Below, piece by piece: positions 55,038 through 64,000 of a stretch of DNA of 64,000 nucleotides. Every line of letters begins with the position of its first letter. Within the stretch, counting starts at the first letter, position 1. Origin of the DNA: Neolentinus lepideus HHB14362 ss-1 (Eukaryota; Basidiomycota; Agaricomycetes; Gloeophyllales; Gloeophyllaceae); the NCBI GenBank assembly GCA_001632425.1, contig KV425568.1, positions 263,701 to 327,700 of the forward strand. Direction: 5' to 3'. A program made the translations under genes and the position numbers. The notes beneath the pieces are model-generated. The model made no database searches and was not told where the DNA came from. It worked only from the letters and a program-made list of their open reading frames with translations.

Positions 55038-57572
55038 TCAGTCGATATCGCCTACACGAGTCAAGGCTACTCTGCGTTTCTTCTTCGGTGGCCCGGTTGC
55101 ATTCTCCGCACCTTCATTATTCACACCATCGACACTGGTCGCAGGCGTGAGTGGAGGCTCACTACGCTTCCTTTCGCCGAGCGGATTCGCCGGCAGCATT
55201 GACGGATGAATTGCTGGAGTCGACACAGGCGTGACCGACGGGGTCGCGAATGTCGCGTGATGCGGTGTCGTGGGATGGAGAGTGCTCTGCTGGGTATGAT
55301 GCGCAGCTATGATCTCATCGAATACGACCATAGTGCAGTACCCATCTCTGGACGAGAGCATAAGACATTGCCCGTCAGGAGACCTGATGTGCAGCACAAC
55401 TTGAGCATAAATTATGCATCATGAACTTTGACTAAACATACCAAGTCATGTCCGTGAATTCGTCATAGTGCAATTTGCTCAGTAAGCAGACAGGCCCTGC
55501 TTGTTGCGTGTCGTGGATAGAAACCGTGTCCATAGTAGCTACAGCAAACAGCATCCTGTATGGAAGCGCGAATACTGAACCTGTTGTATTCGACGTTGGA
55601 CGGAGAGGTACTTGTGCGGACGGCCTCGATTCTGCTGGGGTTGGCGGACGGAGGGCATCTGCGGCCGACAGCGCTGGCGATGGCAGGACCACAGATTCTG
55701 CAGACACAGACTCAGGTGCAGGAGAGGCCAATGTTGTTTGAGGAATTGTAAGGGCAGGAAGGGACGGACGAGAAGACGAGGGTGACACAGCAGGCTCAGA
55801 TGCAGTCTGACTTGGTCCAGCAACATCGACGACTAATGTTTCCTCTTTGTCTTTCTCGAGCACGACAGTTGGCGGCTTCCTTGGGACATCTGCTCCAATA
55901 ACACCAGAACGGAGTTCATATAGAATCGGGGAGAATCGAACGGCCACACTAGCTTTCTTGTGACCAGGAAGTTGCGCGATGGGAGGTCGCGCGAAATTGG
56001 CGCGGGAGTATATATAGACCGATGATGCTGAGCTCTTTTCTGACCCCTCGTTCGCAGATGGGTTCCCTCTGCGCCCCCTGGATGGTTGATCGTCCGTGCC
56101 TTTCGACGCACGCGACGAACCAGGAATGATGGAAGGATCCTCGAATTGGCCTGCGGGCGTCAGCAAGAGCCCACCATCCGGGCTGAACGTTAATCGACGG
56201 AAGAAGTTCGTGAAACTCTCATCACCGTATAGTTTCACTGACGCCCAGGCCCCAGGCGATGGTTGCATCCTGATCGCGGGCAAAGCGGGCATGGGAGACG
56301 GCGACCGACCGTAGCGACTGTAAGTAACTGGAGAAGCGGGCGCAGTTGAGCTGAACGATGAACGCCTCGAAGAAGGGCCGCCCATGGGTGGAGGAGGATT
56401 CATGGCTCCGGAGGGCGTGCTCGCTAAGGACGCGGATGGTGTGAGCAGACCGTTGCCTTGGATTGTAGAGGCCTCCTTCTCCGGTGTCTCACTGATGGCG
56501 GACTCCGCTTCACTCGCCATGGATTCGCGGCGGGAAAGGCGAGGACGGCTGTGACTGGGTGTCCGACTGTGGTGGTGTGGCATCCTGCTGTTCCGGCCGA
56601 CGGCGTGCACCTCGAATACACCGTTGGTGGTGCAAATGCTGTAGATGTGCATCGAACGATCACTACTCTGGGTGGCGATGTATTCATTCAACGGGTCCCA
56701 AGCGACACCTTGCACGTAATGACTATGTTCCGCGATCTCGTGTAGACATTTGCCTGCCGCGTATCAGCTCTCAACGCTCGTGCGATTCAGGAATGACACT
56801 TACCATCTTCAGCTGCAAATATCCTCGCCGCATTATCGGTGCTGCCTGCAATGATATACTCGCCCGTTGGACTCCATGCGAGGTCATATACCTGCATAGT
56901 AGTACATCTGGCAGACATTAAGCTATTGCAGCAGCTTCACGAAAGTGAAATATACCTGAAAGTCGTCCTAGGCTTCCAGAATTCTTTCTCGTACTGCAGA
57001 TCCTCCGCCGTCAAGTCGCTCCCATACGTGATACCATGTGGGCTTGTCGAAGGCGCCCAGATGATAATCATCCCATCTATATCATGTTAGATAAGAGAGA
57101 AATACTGATACTTGAGACGTACCATCCCCCGCAGAAGCAATCAATTCGCCTGAATATCCATCAGACGAAGGTCGAGAGCCTGCACGATCTGACTCACCGT
57201 TTGGCGACCATCGCACAACGTTCACAGCAGCAGAATGTCGACTGAGGGTCGCGAGATACTCTATTCTCGGCGGTCGTGGGGTGGGCGTGTCAGTCGCGCT
57301 CGTCGACGCGCTTTTTAGCACCGACGGCGGGAGTATATTCGGATACACCATCCACAGCTTCCAACGCGTTTCAATGTTCTGCTCTCTCCCTCGACGCGTA
57401 ATCCACTCACCCTGACATGATTATCCTCTCCTCCAGTGGCAAGTCGGTAGGAATGTGTGGCAAACGTCCTGTCCTGTGCCGGACGCGCTTTCTTGAAAGG
57501 TACGGGCTGGAACTCGCAGGTCGAGATCGGTTTACTGTCGTGCCATCGTATCTCAAGGGTACGGACGCGCAT
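55038..57572 (-). CDS. CAC2: Chromatin assembly factor 1 subunit Cac2 (CAF-1 p60), WD40
   Basis: Histone H3-H4 chaperone subunit acting behind replication forks. ATG 57572 starts MRVRTLEIRWHDSKPISTCE with the WD repeats FATHSYRLATGGEDNHVR, IEYLATLSRHSAAVNVVRWS, LIASAGDG and IIIWAPSTSPHGI. Later come VYDLAWSPTGEYIIAG and VQGVAWDPLNEYIATQSSDR. A long Ser/Pro-rich insertion is followed by FFRRLTFSPDGGLLLTPAGQ, YIYSRANFARPPIAQLPGHK, SVAVRFSPILYELR, MLFAVATMDTVSIHDTQQAG and DMTW/SPDGQCLMLSSRDGYC. The C-terminus holds KKKRRVALTRVGDID, a nuclear-localisation-like cluster. The layout with the p60-specific YxFxR-type block fits Cac2 better than Hir1. Confidence 0.9.
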
Positions 57573-57846
57573 CGTGGGTCAAGCAGGTAGATGTACAAGA
57601 GGTTTGGGCATACAATTAGCGTCGGCCAATATGTGGGCGTCTATGTACGAGTGCGGGACTATTGCCACCGCCTAGTACGGAAATCAGACATAAATAAGGC
57701 AGTGGCAACGCAACAACTCCATTCGTACGAAGACGATACATGAATGTGCATAGGGACTGTTAGTAGGTATGGTGTTAGTATGCACGTATTAGGTCTCGCG
57801 AGTCGCCCATGGACAAGGAGATGTATCACGGTAAACATAGCTAACC

Positions 57847-59934
57847 TCACCGTAGAGCGCTGGCCCGAAGGGTCGAGGTAGAGCTGAGTAAGAAATCGGT
57901 TTGCTGCTCTGTCTCGTCTTCTGACTTTACGCCCACACCCTGCACCACTGCCAAATCCTTGAGATCCCGCTGCAAGATCCTCGTAAGGTGCTCCAACCCA
58001 GCCTGCTGTTCCATCAAAATCTAGAAGAGTGCGATCGAATGTCAACAATAATCTTGACGTGAATGAAATTGAGTGGATACAGACCTGCGCAATCTGATTT
58101 AGCCCGTCCTCGTCAACAACGGCCCAACCAACACTCCCATCCGCCCTCGCCTTCCCATCTCGTTCTCTCGCCGCGTTAACAGCGCCAATGAGCGCCCATA
58201 GTTCGTTCAATTTGCCCTTCAGTCGCCCCAAACCACCTGGTCTCCGGATCGCGGTATCAATGTCCTCTAGCGCTGCGCGCAGAGCCTCTTCTTCAGGCCG
58301 TATCGAGGACGAGCGTAATGTGGGGATGAGTAGGTGTAGGTGTCGTACCAGCTTGAGCACCTGGTGGGTGATCTGTGCTTGGACAGCCGCCGCACGGTGT
58401 ATACGGGAGGAGTTGGAGAGTTCATGTCGGCGTGCGAGGTTCTCTATTCTTGTTCTCAGTTCCTAGAGAGAATATCTCAGATGCTATTGCTAGAAGGGTA
58501 CGTGTTATTAAGATACCTTGACATTTTCTTGGTGAGCTGCCACTTGTTGAGTCTGCGCCTCAACACGCTTTTGGAGGTCGTCAAAGCCTACTGCGAGAGC
58601 AGGAACAAGACTGTTGTGTAGCATCAAGCTCGGATACGATTGTTTAATTTCGTGTACTCACCAGCTAGGGTCGGGATTTTCATGAACAGCTTTCTGCCAG
58701 AGCGCCTCATTTGTCGCATTAGGAGGTCGCCCATACAAGTGAATCTGGTTCCGATCAACCAAGTTATAAAAGAAATGCTGGATATGAAATTATCCTCAAT
58801 AACACGCTCGGCCATTGCTACCTGTGAGAGGCGCACCTGGAAACGACAGTCTGGCGAATTTGGATTCCATGCCGCCACGATAGCCTCTATCCGTTGTTGC
58901 AAAGCGATGAATTGTGATTGAGGATCGGCTGGTTGTGCCGAAGAGACGACGGGTTTGGAGGATAGCAGGCTCCCACCTAGTGATGATGAGCCTAGAATAC
59001 TGCCCCCTAGGAGGCTGCTGCCCAGGGCGGGCTGCCCCAGCGTCGACTGGCCAAGTGTGGACCCGCCGAATAATGTGCTCTGCTGCTGTGGCGCTGGTTG
59101 AGTCTGAGTCTGACCGAAAAGTGAACCAGTAGGTCTTGATTGTGTGTTGCCGAAGAGACCACCGCCTGTTCCTACGGAGGCATTTTGTGTGTTTCCGAAG
59201 AGACTGCCCCCGAAGGTGCCTCCGAATAGGCTCGAGCCTGTACCGGTCGAAGTAGTGTTTTGTCCTGGTGTATTACCGAAAATTCCGCCTCCGCTAGGTT
59301 GGGCGCTCGAAGTGGTATTGCCAAACAGACCCCCTCCAAGTTGAGTGCTCGTGCCCGTATTGCCGAATAAGCTACCACTGCTTGGTTGAGTGTTGCTCGT
59401 AGTGTTTCCAAACAACCCTCCAGTGTTCGGCTGCGAACTAGTCGTAGTGTTACCGAACAACCCACTACCGGACTGCTGCTGCGATGTGTTCGCATTCCCA
59501 AATAGCGAGCCGGTGGGCTGTGATTGCGCCGTAGTGTTCCCGAAGAGCCCTCCACTTGTGGGCTGCGTGCTCGCTGCTGAGCTGAAGAGCCCACCAGATG
59601 CAGGCTGCTGTGGGTTCGTGGACGTACTGGTATTCCCAAATAGACCCTCTCCAGACGACGGCTGAGTAGTCGAACTCGCGCCGCCAAACAGTCCACCTCC
59701 CGTCGCTCCACCTGTGTTCGTATTACCAAACAGAGACGACCCAGTCCCCGATTGCTGTGCGGTATTCGTGCTGCCGAAGAGCGATGGTTGCGCAGGGGTG
59801 GATGTGGATGTAGACCCTAAGTTTCCAAACAGCCCTCCCCCGGTTCTATTCGTATTCGATTGATTCGCCTGCGCATTTGTGTTCGTGTTTCCGAAAAGGC
59901 CACCGCCAGGGTTTGATGAAGCAAACATACTCAT
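57847..59934 (-). CDS. NUP57: Nucleoporin Nup54 (yeast Nup57)
   Basis: Central-channel FG nucleoporin of the Nup62-Nup58-Nup54 complex. ATG 59934 (MSMFASSNPGGGLFGNTNTN) opens a GLFG-rich domain of about 300 residues with some two dozen GLFG/SLFG motifs separated by Thr/Ser/Gln/Asn spacers. Then comes the structured Nup54 region: FIALQQRIEAIVAAWNPNSP, DCRFQ, then HLYGRPPNATNEALWQKAVH, ENPDPSC, LVPALAVGFDDLQKRVEAQT. Coiled coils follow (ELRTRIENLARRHELSNSSR). Near the end, the stretch DGLNQIAQILMEQQAGLEHL leads to the C-terminus LRASALR at 57847. The domain order and AWNPNSPDCRFQ are diagnostic. Confidence 0.95.
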
Positions 59935-60179
59935 GATAAGGACCTACTCGAGGATTTTGTTAGACATGTATTCTTAGGTCATTCCTCCTACCTCCTAACC
60001 GTGGTGCAGTCAACAGCAGAACCCTCGGAAATGGACTGGCGAAGGACGGTAGCCTGATGTTGTGGTGGCGAGAATAACGTGACACAGTTTGGCGACGCGC
60101 CGCGGAACGCGTCTTTGTTACCGACGGTCACGGTACCTCGAACGGACTTTGCAATCGCCCACAACCTGAGAGTTCTGCC

Positions 60180-61513
60180 ATGGCACGCTGCTTGGTGCGT
60201 GGATCTATCAGTGCGGTGCTGCAAGCCATCCTTCTCTTCCTGCTTTCCTGATACAACCTCTTCAATGTATTCCAGACATAGACGAGTTTTTCCATGGTAC
60301 ACGTTCCCACTATCCTGGTTCTATGTGATTCTAAGTTCACAATTATGTAGTGAGGGATATTGTCCGAGCAGGAGAGACAACCTCGTCGTCCGGCATTGAA
60401 ACCCGAGCTGGTGGTAAAGGAGCCAATCAAGCGGTGGCTATAGCCAAGGCGGGTGGACAAGTCGACCTTGTTGGTGCTATCGGCGAGGATGGGCGATGGG
60501 TCCTAGATCAGCTGAAGAAATTTGGAGTCAATGTGGACGATGTTCGCATCGCCGAAGTATGCGCTTTCGCGGACTTCTCTGGCGTGCACTCACGATGTCT
60601 GGATATGATAGGAGTCAACGGGCAGAGCTATCATACAGCTGGCAGAAAGCGGAGAGAATAGCATAAGTGAGTCTCACGAATCTGCTATTTTCTAGTCATA
60701 TGCATACATATGTCAGCTATTGTTCCAAGGTCACACAGTACGACCGGTGTTCGCTGATCCTGCTTTCCATCTCTAGTCCTTTTCAAAGGCGCCAACTACG
60801 CTGGTTTGGACTCCCCACCAACCCTCAAGCCAACTTCTCATCTTCTCCTGCAAAACGAGATTCCATTCGCGTCCACCCTCTCCTATCTCTCCCTCGCCCA
60901 CTCCGAAGGTATTCTAGCTATTTTCAACCCCTCACCTATGCCCACTACAGACGAACTCCGCACTTTCCCATGGGACCAGGTCTCCTGGCTCCTTGTCAAC
61001 GAAGGCGAAGCTACAGACCTGCTGAAGACTCTCGGTGCCCCGAACGTCACTCCCTTCGAGGCACCAGAGAACGGCCTCCCAAAGACTCCGTCATTACTCA
61101 CCTCGTACTCGGCCATAGCACGACTGTCTCGTCATTCATCATTCTCGCAGTCCGTGAACATTATATGCACGCTCGGATCGGCAGGCGTGCTCGCTTTGCT
61201 GCCCTCGTTATCCCAACCGATATATGTTCCTGCTGCTAAGCTGCTAGGTCAGGTCACGGATACCACGGGCGCAGGGGATTGTTTTACTGGGTATCTGGTT
61301 GCGGAATTGATGAAGTTACCTTCGGGGTCTGCATTGGACGAGGAGACGATGACGCAAATTCTGAAGATTTGTGTTCAGGTGAGCTATATATGTCTGTATG
61401 GAATGCTTTTAAGCACTAAGGGCGCCATCCAGGCGGCTGGCATCTGTGTTGAGCGTAAAGGCGCTATGGGCAGTATCCCTGCGCGTTCTGAAGTATTTGA
61501 ACGGTTACATTAG
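60180..61513 (+). CDS. RBK1: Ribokinase
   Basis: PfkB-family sugar kinase making ribose-5-phosphate from ribose and ATP. The ATG at 60180 gives MARCLVRGSI, spliced through a split Asn codon to NIDEFFH and a third exon VRDIVRAGETTSSSGIETRA. The substrate motif GGKGANQAVAIAKAGGQVDL and VGAIGEDGRWVLDQLKKFGV follow. Next are ESTGRAIIQLAESGENSI and ILFKGANYAGLD, then ILAIFNPSPMPT and WLLVNEGEATDLLKTLGAPN. The catalytic block DTTGAGDCFTGYLVAEL has the general-base Asp. It ends AMGSIPARSEVFERLH. Five introns, all phase-consistent. Divergent from NUP57 by 245 bp. Confidence 0.94.
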
Positions 61514-62460
61514 ACGCAATAAATCCTGCGGAGGTTGAGACTCTTTTCTGAGCTGCCATCACAACAGTCCATGCCAGGGATTGCGTTTCATGGGAGTACC
61601 CGATGAATATTCATCTACTGACCGAGTACAAATTGAGACTAGCCGCGTTGCGTTCAAACGCTGGTTCAAAAGAGTGGCACTCGCTTCTATTCCCGTGTGA
61701 TTGCTAGTCCGCTCCTGTTCTTCGCTGACCAAGAATATCTCCTAGCCGTGGAAGATGAGTTGTTTGTCTCCGATAGACGTTCGTACAGATTATGTGGCCT
61801 GCTGCCTTCTGCCTTGGTATGCACTTGTACCTGAATGTGTTAGAAACCCATTTGGGGTAAGTGCCTAGTGCTCGTTGTCCCAATTCTTGATGGTCATTAC
61901 TTTCATGGGGCATGAGGTCTTGCCCCAGCGAGGTGTTCTGCGCGACAACGGAAAATCATAACAACATTCCACCTGCTGCAGGCGAGGGGGGACTGCTTAC
62001 TGACTTAAAATTAAATATGCATCAACAATATATGCGGCCATCATCGAGATCGACAGCCTTAGGTCCATTCACTGTAAGTTATCAAAATCTCCGTCGTTAT
62101 AATTAATCCATCTCCGCAGTCTGCATTCAAGAGGAGTCTTTCATTCATGTCGCGTGGGCAACGTTTTGCCCTTGTGTTCAAGAGGAGATGTTCCACACTG
62201 TTCAAGACGAGTCGAATTATTCACATGCTTGCCTCCATGTCAGTCGTTTGAGGTCCACAACAGACCAAATTCAAGCACCCGAAATCGGCATTTACCTGTT
62301 TCAATCTCGTCATGTCAACTATTGATGCCTTCCCTTTCGTAGCAGATTCCCGTTCTTCCTCCACTGCTCTTGCATACGTCGAACATTGGCTGCGACTCAA
62401 TATCGCACGAAACGTGAGAGATTGTGCGTTCTTCGGTCATTAGGACCGAGACCCTCGCGA
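61514..62460. other. Gene-poor right flank with possible exon remnants
   Basis: A clean donor/acceptor pair (..ccattcact|gtaagt .. ctccgcag|tctgc, about 62067-62118) and protein-like frames on the plus strand near 61970-62300 suggest remains of a spliced gene. I could not build a continuous product. Confidence 0.4.
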
Positions 62461-62532
62461 ACAGGTGTCGTACCTAAAGAGGACATCGAAACTTTCATCT
62501 ATATCTTTGTCTATGCTGCCTCGTGGGGCTAT
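62461..62532 (+). pseudogene. Possible fungal protein-kinase (FunK1-like) remnant
   Basis: The plus-strand frame reads TGVVPKEDIETFIYIFVYAA then SWGY and a stop at 62533. The EDIETFIYIFVY pattern resembles the (D/E)DLESFFYVL block found after the catalytic core in basidiomycete FunK1-type kinases, and RTG just before it resembles the kinase activation-segment end. Other kinase motifs are not continuous with it. Judged from memory of the family, hence low confidence. Confidence 0.25.
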
Positions 62533-62535
62533 TGA

Positions 62536-63867
62536 AGTTACTGCAGATCCAGACAAGCGAGTCTACGATGGTTGCTTCGAACATGTGTTGGACAATCTCC
62601 AGACCTTGAGCAAGTGCCTGATTTTCAAGGTCTCGAGTATGACAGCCCGTCGATTGTTGACTGCGTGGTATCTGCGCCTTGCCCAGTGCGCACCATCCTG
62701 CGGGAGCCCCGATGGAGGCTGTTCAAAAGAAAGAATATGGCATCTAGTGGCGTGGGCGCTTGCTTCCCTCGGGCCTAGAGAGGGAGTCGGATCTAGAGAG
62801 GGAAGACGAGGATATGACAATTCCCGAGCCAGGGCCTTCGTCTCATGATCTTTGCTCAAAGATGTGTTTGTCCTAAGATTGTAAGACTGACGTGAGATGA
62901 CTTTGGGTTGACCTTTGGGATGCTAATACGATGCCTGTTCCTATGTCCACGGGGCTTGGCTGGGTCCTGCTTTCCTTGCTAGTTGTAGTCTCTAACTAAT
63001 TTGCTTTTCTAGGTGCTTACGCTTCAGATCTGTTTTTCAGTGCTAGTGGTGAGCTGGTGATGTCGTCATGCCTACTCTTCCCACTTCAAGCGCAGGTCCC
63101 GAGTCAATCTTCCCAAGACTAAACGTCCTCTGACGGCATGACCGACACGTAGCGTGATCTTGGTGCAAGACCAGGTCCCTTACGATGATCAATATCATCA
63201 CACCTGCTTGTCACGTAACAAAGTATGTTGCTTTGTCATCAATCAGCAACTAGGCTCGTTGCGTGTGCAAGCAAGTCAAAATTTGTGTTTGAAGACGCAG
63301 CGGGACTTCCCGAGCTAGATTTACTGCACTTCGCCCCAGAACGATATCGTCTGGAGAGCTATCAAAGAGTCAGTGTCAATAATGCTTGTCATCCCATGCC
63401 GATCTGATGTTCTGATTGGACAGCGGGGACGCCTCGCAATTATGCCCCAGGTGTATGGGCCATCCAAGAGACGTTCTTCGTCATTCTCCTCCTTGTCTGC
63501 GACCGCAGTAGATACGATATGATCTTCCGAAAATCCAGACTTTCGGACGGATCAGCAAATATCAAAGAACACCACAGTTTTCTCGGTGGAAGTAATCCAA
63601 GTGGATCGGCGAAACACTGACACGCCTGCCCACCTCGTACCACTCGTCTCGCCGCTGATCGTATTGTGCAGGGATTTCTGCGCTCTTTTGCGGTGTTATG
63701 ACCCTCCTGAATCATACTGAGACCGCCATACTCGACTGCAGCCCCCTGGATCAAGGGAACCTCCCGAAACCATCCTCGGGAGTCTTATTTTTCCCACTGA
63801 GGTGCGCTATTTTGATCGAATTACGCTTCTGCCTCGCGTTAACGTTATTCCAGCATTGCTGCGCTCG
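62536..63867. other. Intergenic right flank, nothing clear
   Basis: Two overlapping short plus-strand frames at 62465-62848 look partly coding-like but shift relative to each other. Beyond 62,860 no feature is supported until the TATA box at 63868. Confidence 0.45.
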
Positions 63868-63874
63868 TATAAAA
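63868..63874 (+). promoter_or_regulatory. TATA box (TATAAAA)
   Basis: A consensus TATAAAA lies 85-91 bp upstream of an ATG (63959) that opens a signal-peptide-like frame. The spacing fits a TATA-driven gene entering the window's right edge. Confidence 0.45.
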
Positions 63875-63958
63875 CACCAAAAGCACTCTTAGGATGACAT
63901 CCAACGACCCTTCCTATCAGTTTGACTCTGGCGTTGTGGGACCTCTGATTGACGGAAA

Positions 63959-64000
63959 ATGTCGATTAAGCTTGCGGTGGCAACAGCGTTCGTCGCATTT
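63959..64000 (+). CDS. Start of a possible secreted protein, cut by the window edge
   Basis: Only 14 codons are visible: MSIKLAVATAFVAF. A short basic start followed by a hydrophobic run is typical of a signal peptide. An alternative ATG at 63894 in another frame is only about 20 bp after the TATA box, so transcription would probably start too late to include it. The product cannot be named from this stub. Confidence 0.35.
   Translation, partial: MSIKLAVATAFVAF

Noticed and set aside
58900..59930. Dense short repeats that look like a tandem-repeat or array element
   Set aside because: They encode GLFG repeats of Nup54 in one continuous frame, with varied spacers; no CRISPR-like regularity.
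1..64000. CRISPR arrays, bacterial operons, riboswitches, prophage or complete transposons
   Set aside because: Nothing of the kind was seen; the genome is eukaryotic with spliceosomal introns throughout. Degraded transposon pieces in the gene-poor arms cannot be excluded without a repeat library.

Overview
The window is nuclear DNA of a filamentous basidiomycete, most likely an agaricomycete. Coding regions are cut by many short introns (about 45-65 nt, GT..AG, often with CTGAC/CTAAC-like branch sites). Genes are dense and alternate strands. The content is typical of that group: a myosin-motor chitin synthase, a PDR-type ABC pump, a Ste6-like transporter, and a large PIG-F/LCB1/ISY1/NUP54 housekeeping set. 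Coordinates of spliced genes run from start codon to stop codon, introns included. Some internal exon borders were worked out from reading phase and splice consensus, not from transcripts.

Layout. About 1-5,150 is gene-poor, with degraded coding fragments. 5.2-16.2 kb: GPI11/PIG-F (+), PHO13-like phosphatase (-), four-helix membrane protein (-), SANT-domain protein related to ZZZ3 (-), LCB1 (-) and a divergent low-complexity protein (+). 17.4-22.9 kb: a full-size PDR/ABCG pump (+), preceded by a 1.2 kb upstream region rich in CCG/CGG palindromes. 23.2-29.5 kb: class V-type chitin synthase (-). 29.9-44.4 kb: PTPA (-), RRP14/SURF6 (+), AMSH deubiquitinase (-), ZRG17-like cation transporter (-), carnosine N-methyltransferase family protein (+), PhzF-like protein (+) and ISY1 (+). 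44.5 kb: an intron-containing tRNA-Pro (-). 45.0-49.7 kb: Ste6-like ABCB transporter (-). A 2 kb gap follows. 51.8-61.5 kb: ATP3 (-), eIF2-beta (+), CAC2 (-), NUP54/57 (-) and ribokinase (+). From 61.5 kb to the end is gene-poor again, with a kinase-like remnant and a probable secreted-protein gene cut by the right edge.

How the genes work together. Most are unlinked housekeeping functions: GPI anchors, sphingolipids, splicing, ribosome assembly, chromatin, nuclear pore, ATP synthase and translation initiation. Several pairs are divergent and share upstream gaps of only about 120-250 bp. There is no biosynthetic cluster, CRISPR array, prophage or clear intact transposon. The most distinctive signals are regulatory or structural: a perfect PDRE-type palindrome upstream of the PDR pump, HMG-box/pheromone-response-like motifs just upstream of the Ste6-like gene, a phase-supported 4-nt microexon, an ISY1 first exon that carries only ATG, and a tRNA-Pro intron able to pair in two ways. 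I did not find a convincing wholly new system.
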